From JBCBTD01 sp039818825 (GTDB lineage Bacteria > Pseudomonadota > Alphaproteobacteria > Geminicoccales > Geminicoccaceae), in NCBI GenBank assembly GCA_039818825.1, contig JBCBTD010000039.1:1-39948 (forward strand): a stretch of DNA of 39,948 nucleotides, given 5' to 3'. The translations under genes were made by a program, and so were the position numbers. Below are positions 17,163 to 25,701 of the stretch, piece by piece (the stretch's first letter is position 1; each line of letters begins with the position of its first letter). A model generated the notes under the pieces. The model saw nothing but the letters and a program-made list of their open reading frames with translations, searched no databases and was not told the origin of the DNA.

Positions 17163-17906
17163 TCAGCGTCGAGCCTTGAACACGTCCAGCCTGATCCCGA
17201 GCGCCGAAACGCACTCCAAATAGGTCATGCGTGCACGCTTCAGCCGGCTCGCCCGCTCCGCCGGTACGGGCGTCTCGACAACGCCCGGCAGGGAGTTGAA
17301 CCAGCCGGCAAGGCCGTGCCGCCCCGGCCTCTTGAGCAGGACCGCCTCGGCCAGATCGAACGGAATGCCGTTCCGTCGGAGCGCCCTGACGGTCCGCCAC
17401 TTTTGCCAGGCACCAAACGGGACTTTGATCACGTCGAAGTCGACCACCAGACGCGAAACGTTCCGCGCGCCCGACGCCAACATGCTCTTCAGGATAGGCA
17501 CCTCGGCACCTTCGGCATTGATTTTGACGAACAGTTCGGCGGCATCGAGCTGGTAGCGGGTCGAGAACGATGGCCAGTCCAGCAGCGAGACACGGCGTCC
17601 CTCGCCTGCTGCCGCTGGCGATTTTTGGGCGAGGAGTGAGGCTCCGCCACCCGTGTTGTCGCCAAACAGCTCGGCCTCGCCGCACCGTTCGCCAAGACCA
17701 TAAGGGGCAACGACGTAGCGGCCGGCTTCGCGTTCCGCTGAGAAGCGCTCGCGCAACACCTCGACCATCTGCGGATCGGGCTCGACCGAAATCACCCGGT
17801 CGAACCGGAATGGCGGTTGGAGGGCCAGGGCCGCCGACGATCCCATGTGGGCGCCGACGTCGACGAACACGCGGAGCGGTCGGGAAGGGGGGTCGTGATC
17901 CGTCAT
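17163..17906 (-). CDS. FkbM-family SAM-dependent methyltransferase
   Basis: A 247-residue methyltransferase of the FkbM family. Motif I is FVDVGAHMGSS near residue 15-25, followed by ISVEPDPQMVEVLRERF (motif II acidic residue binding the SAM ribose). The characteristic FkbM stretch LFVKINAEGAEVPILKSML, with Lys-Ile-Asn-Ala-Glu-Gly, follows in the middle. ATG 17906 is chosen because the SAM motif starts soon after; an earlier TTG is possible. FkbM proteins methylate sugars, lipids or small molecules; the substrate here is unknown. It is on the same strand as phaC with a 172-base gap. Confidence 0.88.
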   Translation of the reverse strand: MTDHDPPSRPLRVFVDVGAHMGSSAALALQPPFRFDRVISVEPDPQMVEVLRERFSAEREAGRYVVAPYGLGERCGEAELFGDNTGGGASLLAQKSPAAAGEGRRVSLLDWPSFSTRYQLDAAELFVKINAEGAEVPILKSMLASGARNVSRLVVDFDVIKVPFGAWQKWRTVRALRRNGIPFDLAEAVLLKRPGRHGLAGWFNSLPGVVETPVPAERASRLKRARMTYLECVSALGIRLDVFKARR

Positions 17907-17999
17907 CCTCGTTTCCGTCGATGGCAATCTACGCAAGCGATGACCGATGCCGGCGCGATCTCGACCTGTCCACTCACCACGTGGCCAGACGACCCACGA

Positions 18000-18914
18000 T
18001 CAAGGCCGCTGGACGCCACTGGTTGCGACGTACACCGCGTAAAGACACTCGTGCGCGGTGATGAAGAGGCGGTTCCGCCGCGGACCACCGAAGGTGAGGT
18101 TCGCGACCATTTCCGGCGTGCGGATCTTGCCCAGCAACGTGCCGTCCGGCGCGTAGCAGTGCACGCCATCGTGGGCGCTGCTCCAGACATTGCCGTCGAC
18201 GTCGACCCGCAAGCCGTCGGGCAACCCCGTCACCTCAGCCAGTACACCACGGTCGCTCAACGTCGCGTCGTCACCAACATCGAAGATGCGGATGTGGTTG
18301 GGCGCGGTCGGATCGTGGCTCACCCCGCTGTCGGCTATGTAGAGCCGTCGTTCGTCAGGCGAAAAGGCGAGGCCATTGGGTTTGACGAAGTCGTCCACGA
18401 CCACGTCTAGCTCGCCTGAAAGGGGATCGACCCGGTACACGAAGCACCCGGCCTGTTCCTGCTCGGCGGTCGAACCCTCGTAGTCGCTCATGATGCCGTA
18501 GGGCGGATCGGTGAACCAAATGCTGCCGTCGGACTTGACCACGAGGTCGTTCGGCGAATTGAGCCGCTTCCCCTCGTGGCGATCGACGATCACCGTCCGC
18601 GAGCCGTCCGGCTCCGTGCGGCTGACGCATCGCCCGCCGTGCTCGCACGTCACGAGCCGTCCCTGACGATCGCGCGTGTTGCCGTTGGCGAAGTTGCTGG
18701 GGCTCCGAAACACCCCTACCCCCAAGTCCGGCACCCATCGGAGAAGCCGGTCGTTCGGGATGTCGCTCCAGACCAGGTAGCCGCCATCGTCGAACCACAC
18801 GGGACCCTCGGCCCAGCGGCAGCCTGCGAACAGCCGTTCGACCCGGGCGATCGGTACGATGAGCTGGCGGAAGCGTGGGTCGTGGATTTCGTAGGGATCG
18901 TCGAGGAACGACAT
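18000..18914 (-). CDS. SMP-30/gluconolactonase-family lactonase
   Basis: A 304-residue six-bladed propeller enzyme that would hydrolyse a sugar lactone with a divalent metal. Metal-binding positions match the family: Glu36 (WAEGPVW), Asn122 within NSPNDL, Asn180 (KPNGLAFSPD) and Asp195 (IADSG). No signal peptide is seen, so it is probably cytoplasmic. ATG 18914 has GGGAGGAGAG upstream. It is divergent from the BtpA gene over 217 bases that contain a 15-bp tandem repeat. A role after a sugar dehydrogenase, such as the one at 10243, is possible but unproven. Confidence 0.9.
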   Translation of the reverse strand: MSFLDDPYEIHDPRFRQLIVPIARVERLFAGCRWAEGPVWFDDGGYLVWSDIPNDRLLRWVPDLGVGVFRSPSNFANGNTRDRQGRLVTCEHGGRCVSRTEPDGSRTVIVDRHEGKRLNSPNDLVVKSDGSIWFTDPPYGIMSDYEGSTAEQEQAGCFVYRVDPLSGELDVVVDDFVKPNGLAFSPDERRLYIADSGVSHDPTAPNHIRIFDVGDDATLSDRGVLAEVTGLPDGLRVDVDGNVWSSAHDGVHCYAPDGTLLGKIRTPEMVANLTFGGPRRNRLFITAHECLYAVYVATSGVQRP

Positions 18915-19020
18915 CCTCTCTCTCCTCCCATTGGTGGCGCCGGCAGCCTGGGTTGGCAGCGGCCGCAGCCGTCCTTGGCTCGTCTCTGACCGCCCCGCGG
19001 CGGCACCACTGGCTTTCTGT

Positions 19021-19065
19021 CATTCCAGGTGGGGGCATTCCAAGTGGAGGCATTCCAAGTGCGGC
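19021..19065. repeat. Three tandem 15-bp repeats in a divergent promoter region
   Basis: Three head-to-tail 15-base units start at 19021, 19036 and 19051, each opening CATTCCA(A/G)GTG. Units 1 and 2 differ at two positions. They sit between the divergent lactonase and BtpA genes, about 110 bases from the lactonase start and 70 from the BtpA start. They could be regulator binding sites or simple slippage repeats. Confidence 0.7.
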
Positions 19066-19131
19066 CACTGGCGGAGCGCGCCCGCTCGAGCCAAACAAGA
19101 CGGCCAGATCACTCGCACCGGACGTCGCGTC

Positions 19132-19935
19132 ATGCCGCCCCTGCTCGCCCTCACGAAACCGGTGATCGCCATGGTCCATCTGCAACCGCTGCCGGGGTCC
19201 AGTGCCTACGACCACGCGGGCGGCATCGAGAGGATCGTCGAGGCAGCGGCAGCGGACATCGATGCGCTCCAGGCCGCGGGCGTCGACGCCTTGATGTTCG
19301 GCAACGAGGGTGACCGGCCCTATCGGACCCGTGCTGCACCAGCTGGCCTGGCGACGATGGCGGCGACCATCGGCGCGCTCCGCCACCGCCTGCGCGTGCC
19401 CTTCGGCGTCAACTATCTCTGGGACCCACTGGCCACAGTCGCCCTCGCCGCCGCGACCGGCGCCACCTTCGCCCGCGAGATCTTCACCGGCGTCTACGCG
19501 TCCGACATGGGCGTCTGGGCGCCCGATGCCGCCGCAGCGTTGGAGGAACGCAGTCGCCTGCACCGCACGGATCTGACCCTGCTCTTCAACGTCAACGCCG
19601 AGTTCGCGGCACCGCTCGACAGCCGGCCGATCGAGGTGCGGGCGAAGAGCGCCGTGTTCTCGTCGCTCGCCGACGTGATCTGCGTGTCCGGCGCCATGAC
19701 CGGCGAGGGCGTGGCGATGAGCGATCTTCGCCGTGTGAAGCAGGCACTCCCGGACACCCCGGTGTTCGCCAATACCGGCGTGCGCATCGATACCGCGGAC
19801 GAGATTCTCGCCGTCGCCGACGGCTGCATCGTCGGCACGCACCTCAAGGTCGACGGGGACACGTGGAAGCCGGTCGACGGCGCCCGCGCGGCCCGGTTCA
19901 TGGACCATGTCCGCACCCTGCGCCGATCCGCGTGA
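19132..19935 (+). CDS. BtpA/SgcQ family protein
   Basis: A 267-residue TIM-barrel protein of the BtpA/SgcQ family. Recognised from VIAMVHLQPLPGSSAYDHAG, ALMFGNEGDRPYRT, PFGVNYLWDPLATVALAAAT, FAREIFTGVYASDMGVWAP and the C-terminal IVGTHLKVDGDTWKPVD. Cyanobacterial BtpA affects photosystem I stability, while SgcQ belongs to a sugar operon in enterobacteria. In proteobacteria these genes usually sit near sugar ABC transporters, as here. ATG 19132 starts the conserved part; the frame runs upstream through the 15-bp repeats. It is convergent with the last permease of the transporter operon, 12 bases apart. The reaction is unknown. Confidence 0.82.
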   Translation: MPPLLALTKPVIAMVHLQPLPGSSAYDHAGGIERIVEAAAADIDALQAAGVDALMFGNEGDRPYRTRAAPAGLATMAATIGALRHRLRVPFGVNYLWDPLATVALAAATGATFAREIFTGVYASDMGVWAPDAAAALEERSRLHRTDLTLLFNVNAEFAAPLDSRPIEVRAKSAVFSSLADVICVSGAMTGEGVAMSDLRRVKQALPDTPVFANTGVRIDTADEILAVADGCIVGTHLKVDGDTWKPVDGARAARFMDHVRTLRRSA

Positions 19936-19947
19936 ACCCGGCGCCAC

Positions 19948-20943
19948 TCAGCGGCGGCCGAGCCGTAGCATCAACGCCGTCGCCCCGATCAGAATGCCGC
20001 CCCAGATCGCCAGGGTGAGGAACTGCGACAACCCCAGGAGGTTGAAGGCAGACGAGATCACCTGGAGGAGCACGAGCGCCAGAACCAGACCGGCGACCCG
20101 GCCGAAGCCGCCGAACGGGTCGACGCCTCCAAGCACGCAGGCGAGAATCGTCACCAGGAGATAGCTCTCGCCGTAGCTGGCGTTGGCCGAATTGAACCGC
20201 GCCATCATGACGATGCCGGCAACCGCGGCGAGCAGTGCCGAGAGCACGTAGACTTTCAGCATGACGGCACGGGTGTCGATGCCCGAGAAGCGCGCCGCCC
20301 GTTCGTTCGAGCCGATCAGATAGATCGCATTGCCGCTCGGCGTGTGCCGCAGCCAGACCGCTAGCGGAATGGCACAGGCGAGGAACACGAAGATGCCGAA
20401 CGGCACACCCAACAGCGTGCCGTTGCCGATGTAAACGATCGTGTCGGGAAAGCCCGAAATGACGCCACCACGGGTCAGCCCGATCGACAGGCCCTCGACG
20501 AGAGTCATGGTGCCGAGCGTCGCCAGAATCGGCGAGACGCCCAGATAGGCGATGACCGTGCCGTTCACGAGGCCAATCGCGAGCGCCACCAAGAGACCGC
20601 AGGCGATGGCGACGACTTGCCAAGCGATCCAGGCGAAGCCCTCGGCGCCAGGCATCGTCGCCTGCAGGACGTAGGCGATGGTCAACGCGGTGAGATTGGC
20701 CGTAGCGATGATCGAGAGATTGAGCCCACCCTTGAGCAACGTCACCATCATCGCCAACGACAGGATACCCAGTTCCGGCAGCTGGAACGCCATCGAGCGC
20801 AAGGTCGCTGCCGACAGGAACCGCTCGCCGATCAGCAGCGCGAAGACCGCGGTGGCCGCCATCAGCAGGACGACCAGCAATCCGTTGGTGGAGAGCGCCA
20901 AGCGCTGCCAGCCATGGCCTTCCTGGCTCGTCGCGCTGCTCAT
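19948..20943 (-). CDS. Sugar-type ABC transporter permease (second)
   Basis: A 331-residue inner-membrane permease of the RbsC/branched-chain (BPD_transp_2) family with about 8-10 hydrophobic segments. The family motif GLVNGTVIAYLGVSPILATL is present, as is LIGSNERAARFSGIDTRAVM, which contacts the ATPase. ATG 20943 overlaps the previous permease stop by 4 bases (ATGA). It is the last gene of the mtnK-mtnA-transporter operon and would pair with the other permease as a heterodimer. Substrate is inferred from the operon only. Confidence 0.9.
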   Translation of the reverse strand: MSSATSQEGHGWQRLALSTNGLLVVLLMAATAVFALLIGERFLSAATLRSMAFQLPELGILSLAMMVTLLKGGLNLSIIATANLTALTIAYVLQATMPGAEGFAWIAWQVVAIACGLLVALAIGLVNGTVIAYLGVSPILATLGTMTLVEGLSIGLTRGGVISGFPDTIVYIGNGTLLGVPFGIFVFLACAIPLAVWLRHTPSGNAIYLIGSNERAARFSGIDTRAVMLKVYVLSALLAAVAGIVMMARFNSANASYGESYLLVTILACVLGGVDPFGGFGRVAGLVLALVLLQVISSAFNLLGLSQFLTLAIWGGILIGATALMLRLGRR

Positions 20944-21935
20944 CGCCGGGGCCGCCTGGCTTGGTGCTGGCGACGGGCTTCGAGGGCCGTGGCCGTGACC
21001 GCCGCCAGGATGACGATGCCGGTGACGAACTGCGACCAGAAGGACGAGACGCCCAGGAGCACCAGACCATTCTGCAGCAGCGCCAGGAGGGTCACGCCGA
21101 GCAACGTACCGAACACGGTGCCGACGCCGCCGAGCAGCCGCGCGCCGCCGAGCACGACCGCGGCCAGGACGTCGAGTTCCTTGCCGACCAGGATCGTCGG
21201 CGCCACGGACTGCGCGAACTGGGCCTGCGCCAAGGACGCGACACCGGCGATGAAGCCCATGTAGCCGTAGACGAAGCAATGTAGGCGGAAGACGGGGAAG
21301 CCGAGCCGCCGCGCGGCATCCGGGTTGCCGCCCATGGCATAGATCTGCCGGCCGACGTTCGTGCGATTGAGGATCGCCCAGGTCAACACGAACGACAGCA
21401 CCAACAGCAGCATCTGCAGGTTGATCGCGTAGGGAATGCGGTCGGCGCCCTCGAATTCGAACCAGTTCACACCGACCGCAAAGAAGTTCGGTAGTGTGTA
21501 AATATAGTCGCCACCGGTGAAGAAAATAAGCAGTCCGTAGAAAATGTTGAGAGTGGCGATCGAGACGATGATCGAGTGAATCCTCAGCTTGCCGATGAAG
21601 TAGGCGTTGATCAGCCCAAGGGCGATGCCGAGCACGCCGGCCATGAGGAACAAGGTCAGCCAGTTCGCACCGTAGGCATTGGCAACGCTGAGGGCGACGT
21701 ACTGGGTGACCGTGGCGATGGCGGTGAACGAGATGTCGATGCCACCGGACACCAGGACGACGATCAGCCCGGCGCACAAGATGCCGATGAAGGCGTTGGC
21801 GGTCAGCAGGTCGGCGAGATTGCGCAACGTCAAGAACGCCGGCGTCGCCAAGCTGAGAAAGACGATCAGCGCGACGATCACCACGACCAGCCAGAACTCG
21901 TGGCGCCGGCGCAGGCGGGCCAAGAGCTCATGCAT
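20940..21935 (-). CDS. Sugar-type ABC transporter permease (first)
   Basis: A 331-residue inner-membrane permease of the RbsC-like family. Typical stretches are LIVVLVSGGIDISFTAIATV, LINAYFIGKLRIHSIIVSIA and QIYAMGGNPDAARRLGFPVF, the latter being the coupling region for the ATPase. It starts at ATG 21935, overlapping the ATPase stop by 8 bases, and its own stop overlaps the next permease by 4. The overlaps imply translational coupling and complex assembly in fixed ratio. Confidence 0.9.
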   Translation of the reverse strand: MHELLARLRRRHEFWLVVVIVALIVFLSLATPAFLTLRNLADLLTANAFIGILCAGLIVVLVSGGIDISFTAIATVTQYVALSVANAYGANWLTLFLMAGVLGIALGLINAYFIGKLRIHSIIVSIATLNIFYGLLIFFTGGDYIYTLPNFFAVGVNWFEFEGADRIPYAINLQMLLLVLSFVLTWAILNRTNVGRQIYAMGGNPDAARRLGFPVFRLHCFVYGYMGFIAGVASLAQAQFAQSVAPTILVGKELDVLAAVVLGGARLLGGVGTVFGTLLGVTLLALLQNGLVLLGVSSFWSQFVTGIVILAAVTATALEARRQHQARRPRR

Positions 21936-23412
21936 TCACGGCGGCCATCAGCTCGGCCTCGCTGCTCGTCGTCGGATCGTACGGACCGACGAGCTGACCA
22001 TTGCGCATGATCAAGATGCGGTGGGCGTGATAGCGAACCTCGGGGATTTCGTCGGAGATCAACAAGATCGCCAACCCCTCGGCGGCAAGGCGGGCGATGA
22101 TGGCGTAGATGCCGTCCTTGGCCGAGACGTCGACGCCGACGGTGGGGCTGTCGAGGATCAACAGGCGCGGCTGCCGCGCCATCCACTTGGCGAGCACGAT
22201 GCGCTGCTGATTGCCGCCAGAGAGCGTCTTCACGGCGTTGGCGGTGCTCGACACCTTGATGGCCAGTTGCTCGATCCAGTGATCGACCGTCGCCTGCCGC
22301 CTGGCCGGCGGGATCAAGCCAAGCCGACCGGCCAACTCACGGAGGATCGTGGCGACGGCGTTGTCGACGATCGGCTGCTCCAGGACGAGACCCAGCGCTA
22401 GCCGATCCTCCGAGACGTAGGCGACGCCGGCCTCGATCGCCGCCTGGTTGGAGCCGGGCACCAGCGCCTTGCCGTCGACCCGGACCTCCCCGACCTCCGC
22501 TTCGGTCATACCGAAGATCGTGAGCGCCAATTCGGTCCGCCCCGAGCCCAAGAGACCGGTGATGCCCAGAATCTCCCCCTCGTGGACCTGAAACGACACG
22601 TCCTCGTATTCGCCGTCGCGGCCAAGCCCGGCGACGTCCAAGACGACCGGTCGCGCAGCCAGATCGACGTCTTTGAGACCATAGGCGAACTGCTTGCCGG
22701 TCATCAGGACGGCGAGGCGATCGTCGTCGATCTCGGCTGCCGGAAACGTCCCGACCCTGCGACCGTCGCGGAGCACGGTGACGCGCTCGGCCACGTCCAA
22801 CACTTCGTGTAAACGGTGCGAAACGAAGACGATGCAGATGCCACGAGACTTCAACTCGCGCACCAGATCGAGCAGTCGCTCGACCTCGCCGCGGGTCAAG
22901 GATGCGGTCGGTTCGTCCATGATCAACAACCGAGCATCGGCAGCCAGCGCCCTGCAGATCGCCACCAGCTGGCGATTGGCGATGGTCAGATCCTGGACCA
23001 GCGCGTCGGGTTGCAGATGCACCCCGATCCGGTCCATGGCCGCGTCCGCGGTACGGCGAACGGCGGCCCAGTCGACCAGCTTCAGGTGCCCCAGATGGCG
23101 GCCGACGGCGATGTTCTCGGCGACGCTCAGGTTCGGGAACAGCGACAGGTCCTGATAGATGACCTGAATGCCGGCCGCCGTGCTTTCGCGCGGCGTCAGG
23201 CGCGCATGAACCTGGCCATCGAGAACGATCGACCCGCCCGGCTCAGGCGCCTCGACGCCGGAGATGACCTTGATCAGGGTCGACTTGCCGGAGCCGTTCT
23301 CGCCGACGAGGCAGTGCACCTCGCCGGCTTCGAGCGTCATCGCCACGTCGTCGAGAGCGACGACGCCACCGAACCGCTTCGAGATCGCCTGCAGGTCCAA
23401 GAACGCCGGCAT
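21928..23412 (-). CDS. Sugar-type ABC transporter ATP-binding protein (two fused nucleotide-binding domains)
   Basis: A 494-residue RbsA/MglA-like double ATPase. Domain 1 has Walker A GENGSGKS (37-44), a divergent signature LTIANRQ (142-148), Walker B LLIMDE (162-167) and His199. Domain 2 has the degenerate Walker A GLLGSGRT (286-293) usual in this family, signature LSGGNQQ (397-403) and Walker B LLILDSP. In the latter, Ser422 replaces the catalytic Glu. The gene lies 45 bases after the binding protein and overlaps the next permease by 8 bases. With a Ser at that position, ATP hydrolysis may be asymmetric. Confidence 0.92.
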   Translation of the reverse strand: MPAFLDLQAISKRFGGVVALDDVAMTLEAGEVHCLVGENGSGKSTLIKVISGVEAPEPGGSIVLDGQVHARLTPRESTAAGIQVIYQDLSLFPNLSVAENIAVGRHLGHLKLVDWAAVRRTADAAMDRIGVHLQPDALVQDLTIANRQLVAICRALAADARLLIMDEPTASLTRGEVERLLDLVRELKSRGICIVFVSHRLHEVLDVAERVTVLRDGRRVGTFPAAEIDDDRLAVLMTGKQFAYGLKDVDLAARPVVLDVAGLGRDGEYEDVSFQVHEGEILGITGLLGSGRTELALTIFGMTEAEVGEVRVDGKALVPGSNQAAIEAGVAYVSEDRLALGLVLEQPIVDNAVATILRELAGRLGLIPPARRQATVDHWIEQLAIKVSSTANAVKTLSGGNQQRIVLAKWMARQPRLLILDSPTVGVDVSAKDGIYAIIARLAAEGLAILLISDEIPEVRYHAHRILIMRNGQLVGPYDPTTSSEAELMAAVNA

Positions 23413-23457
23413 CGGCTGGGCTGGGCTTTCGTTGCTCGGACCTGCCGGGCGCCTCGC

Positions 23458-24453
23458 TCAGAGACCCTGTTCGATCAGACTGTCGACCGTTTCCTTGTTG
23501 ATGACCATGATCCGGTCGGCCTTGACCAGCCGCTCGGTCGGATCGACCGCCACCTCGCCGACACCGGCGATGTCCATCCCGTCGACGATCTCCGTACCGT
23601 CCAGCACCAGCTTGCCGAGCGCCACCATGGCGTAGCCGGCATCGATCGGGTTCCAGAGGTAACCTTCCCGGATGATGCCGGCGTCGATCAAGGGCTTGGC
23701 CTGCGACGGCAGCACCGTGCCGACGATGGCGATCCGGTTCTGCAGCCGCTGCTGGCGCACCGCATTGCCGGCGCCGATCGGGCCATTGGAACCGAAGGCA
23801 ACGATGCCGGCGAGGTCCGGGTAAGCCTTGATGGCGTCCAAGGTCGTGCGCTGCGCCGTGTCGATCTCGTCGGCACCGGGGAAGCGGTCGGTGACCAGCG
23901 TCATCTCCGGGTAGTTGGCCTCCTGGTAGGCGATCGCCGCATCGCACCAGATGTTGTGGAGCGGTGTCGTCAAGGTGCCGACGAAGGCGATGTACTCGCC
24001 TTTGCCGCCCATCTCCTGGGCCAGCTTCTCCATCTGCACCTCGCCGAACTTGACCGAGTCGATCAGGTCGACGTTCCAGTCGCGGCCTTCCTGTTCAGGC
24101 CCCTCGTGGGCGATCACCTTGATGCCGGCCTCTTGGGCGCGCTTCAGCACCGGCTCCAGCACCTTCACGTCCAACGGCACGATGCCGATGGCGTCGACCT
24201 GCTTGGCGATCAGGTCCTCGACCAGCTTCACCTGCTGCGCCGGATCGACGTTGGCGGGGCCAACCATCGAAGCGTTCACACCGAGATCGCCGCCGGCCTT
24301 CTCGACGCCCTTCTCGAGGGCGTTGAACCAGGGGATGCCGGCGATCTTGACGACGACCACCATCTCCGGCGTCGCGGCAGTAGCCAGTCGTCCGCCGCTG
24401 GCGCTCGCCAACGCGCTCGCACCCAGTAGCTTCAACGTGTTCCGTCGGTGCAT
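23458..24453 (-). CDS. Periplasmic sugar-type ABC substrate-binding protein
   Basis: A 331-residue binding protein of the LsrB/RhaS-like group (periplasmic-binding-protein 4 fold). The N-terminus MHRRNTLKLLGASALASASG has an RR motif followed by LK, suggesting Tat export, and a processing site near TAATPE. Conserved stretches include KIAGIPWFNALEKGVEKAG, AIGIVPLDVKVLEPVLKRAQ and GYLWNPIDAGYAMVAL. ATG 24453 has GGAGGAG upstream. Relatives are labelled as autoinducer-2 or rhamnose binders, but such labels are weak. The two preceding genes in the operon, mtnA and mtnK, suggest 5-methylthioribose as ligand. Confidence 0.9.
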   Translation of the reverse strand: MHRRNTLKLLGASALASASGGRLATAATPEMVVVVKIAGIPWFNALEKGVEKAGGDLGVNASMVGPANVDPAQQVKLVEDLIAKQVDAIGIVPLDVKVLEPVLKRAQEAGIKVIAHEGPEQEGRDWNVDLIDSVKFGEVQMEKLAQEMGGKGEYIAFVGTLTTPLHNIWCDAAIAYQEANYPEMTLVTDRFPGADEIDTAQRTTLDAIKAYPDLAGIVAFGSNGPIGAGNAVRQQRLQNRIAIVGTVLPSQAKPLIDAGIIREGYLWNPIDAGYAMVALGKLVLDGTEIVDGMDIAGVGEVAVDPTERLVKADRIMVINKETVDSLIEQGL

Positions 24454-24501
24454 GGTGGGGCTCCTCCCTTCCTTGTCGTTGCTGGCGGCGCCATACCTCC
24501 A

Positions 24502-24521
24502 CGCCACCCCGCGTGGCGGGG
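24502..24521. promoter_or_regulatory. Overlapping alternative hairpins upstream of the binding-protein gene
   Basis: Two perfect 6-bp stems share the same bases: CGCCAC/GTGGCG (24502-24507 with 24513-24518) and CCCCGC/GCGGGG (24507-24512 with 24516-24521). They cannot form together. They lie 50-70 bases before the binding-protein ATG in the 144-base mtnA spacer. They may adjust expression between enzyme and transporter genes. Confidence 0.35.
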
Positions 24522-24546
24522 CGTGTCGCGATCGCCTCCCTGACTG

Positions 24547-24569
24547 GTCCAACATCTAAGCTGTTGGAC
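24547..24569. promoter_or_regulatory. 8-bp perfect dyad in the mtnA-transporter spacer
   Basis: GTCCAACA (24547-24554) and TGTTGGAC (24562-24569) are perfect inverted copies around a 7-base centre. The dyad is 28 bases after the mtnA stop and about 95 bases before the binding-protein ATG. There is no T-run, so a repressor operator or an RNA processing stem is more likely than an intrinsic terminator. Confidence 0.45.
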
Positions 24570-24597
24570 TTTGGTTTGACAACCAGCTTCCAGCGCT

Positions 24598-25701
24598 TCA
24601 GCCGGTGCGGCCAGACAGCTCCGGAAACAGCGCCGCCAGGCCGTCGGCGCTCGCCGCGCACACGCCACGGTCGGTCACGAGACCGCTGACCAACTCGGCC
24701 GGCGTGACGTCGAAGGCGAAGTTCGCCGCCCCCGTGCCCTCGGGAACCAACCCGACCTCGACGACCTCGCCATTCGGCGCCAGGCCCTGGAGATGGGTCA
24801 CCTCGCGCGGGTCGCGTTCTTCGATCGGGACCTCACGCACGCCGTCCTGGATGGTCCAATCGATCGTCGTCTGAGGTAGTGCGACGTAGAACGGCACACC
24901 ATTGGCCCGCGCAGCCAGTGCTTTGAGATAGGTGCCGATCTTGTTGCAGACGTCGCCCCGGGCCGTGGTCCGGTCGGTGCCGACGATGCACAGATCGACG
25001 AGGCCGTGCTGCATGAGGTGGCCACCGGCATTGTCGACGACCACGCGGTGCGGCACGCCGTGCCGGCCCAACTCCCAAGCGGTCAACGCGGCACCCTGGT
25101 TGCGCGGGCGCGTTTCGTCGACCCACACCTCGACCGACAGGCCAGAGTCGTGGGCCATGTAGATCGGCGCCAAGGCCGTACCCCAGTCGACGGTGGCCAA
25201 CCATCCGGCGTTGCAATGGGTCAGCACCCGGAGCGGCGCACCGTCGCGCTTTTGGGCATGAACGTCGCGGAACACCTGGAGCCCGTGCTCGCCGATGGCC
25301 CGGCAGATGGCGACGTCATCGTCGCAGATCTCGCCCGCGCGGCGCCAAGACACGGCCGCTCGCTCGGCCGCCGGCAGCACCCGCAGCCGCGCCCGCAGGT
25401 CGTCGAGCGCCCAGCGGAGGTTGACAGCGGTCGGTCGCGTCCGGAACAGGCGGTCGTAGGCGGTACCGAGCGCTCGATCGGACGGATCGCTGCGCATCGC
25501 CAGAGCCAGACCGTAAGCGGCGGTCGCGCCGATCAAGGGCGCTCCACGGACCACCATGGTCTCGATCGCCCGGGCCGCATCCTCGACGTTGCGCAGCGCC
25601 AACACCTCGAAGCGATGCGGTAGGCGCGTCTGGTCGATGACTTCGACCGTGTCGTCACCGACGGGCCAGATGGTGCGATAGGGAATGCCGTCGACGTTCA
25701 T
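24598..25701 (-). CDS. mtnA: S-methyl-5-thioribose-1-phosphate isomerase
   Basis: MtnA isomerises 5-methylthioribose-1-phosphate to 5-methylthioribulose-1-phosphate in methionine salvage. The 367-residue protein has the family elements RGAPLIGATAAYG (52-64), THCNAGWLATVDWGTALAPI with catalytic Cys163, and VGTDRTTARGDVCNKIGTY with catalytic Asp243. These match Cys160 and Asp240 of the Bacillus subtilis enzyme. eIF2B-alpha-like proteins share the fold but lack this combination. ATG 25701 overlaps the mtnK stop by 4 bases (ATGA). The frame is open upstream through mtnK, but that extension is a shadow. No mtnB, mtnC, mtnD or aldolase gene is in the window. Confidence 0.95.
   Translation of the reverse strand: MNVDGIPYRTIWPVGDDTVEVIDQTRLPHRFEVLALRNVEDAARAIETMVVRGAPLIGATAAYGLALAMRSDPSDRALGTAYDRLFRTRPTAVNLRWALDDLRARLRVLPAAERAAVSWRRAGEICDDDVAICRAIGEHGLQVFRDVHAQKRDGAPLRVLTHCNAGWLATVDWGTALAPIYMAHDSGLSVEVWVDETRPRNQGAALTAWELGRHGVPHRVVVDNAGGHLMQHGLVDLCIVGTDRTTARGDVCNKIGTYLKALAARANGVPFYVALPQTTIDWTIQDGVREVPIEERDPREVTHLQGLAPNGEVVEVGLVPEGTGAANFAFDVTPAELVSGLVTDRGVCAASADGLAALFPELSGRTG

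Noticed and set aside
19021..19065. CRISPR array
   Set aside because: Only three adjacent 15-bp units without spacers; no cas genes in the window.
18355..19947. Minus-strand open frame of 530 codons across the BtpA gene and lactonase
   Set aside because: Mixed shadow of two genes in other frames; no recognisable domain.
22816..24429. Long plus-strand open frame (537 codons) opposite the ATPase and binding-protein genes
   Set aside because: Antisense shadow of high-GC coding DNA; its sequence is Arg/His/Asp-rich without motifs, while the minus strand encodes full conserved proteins.
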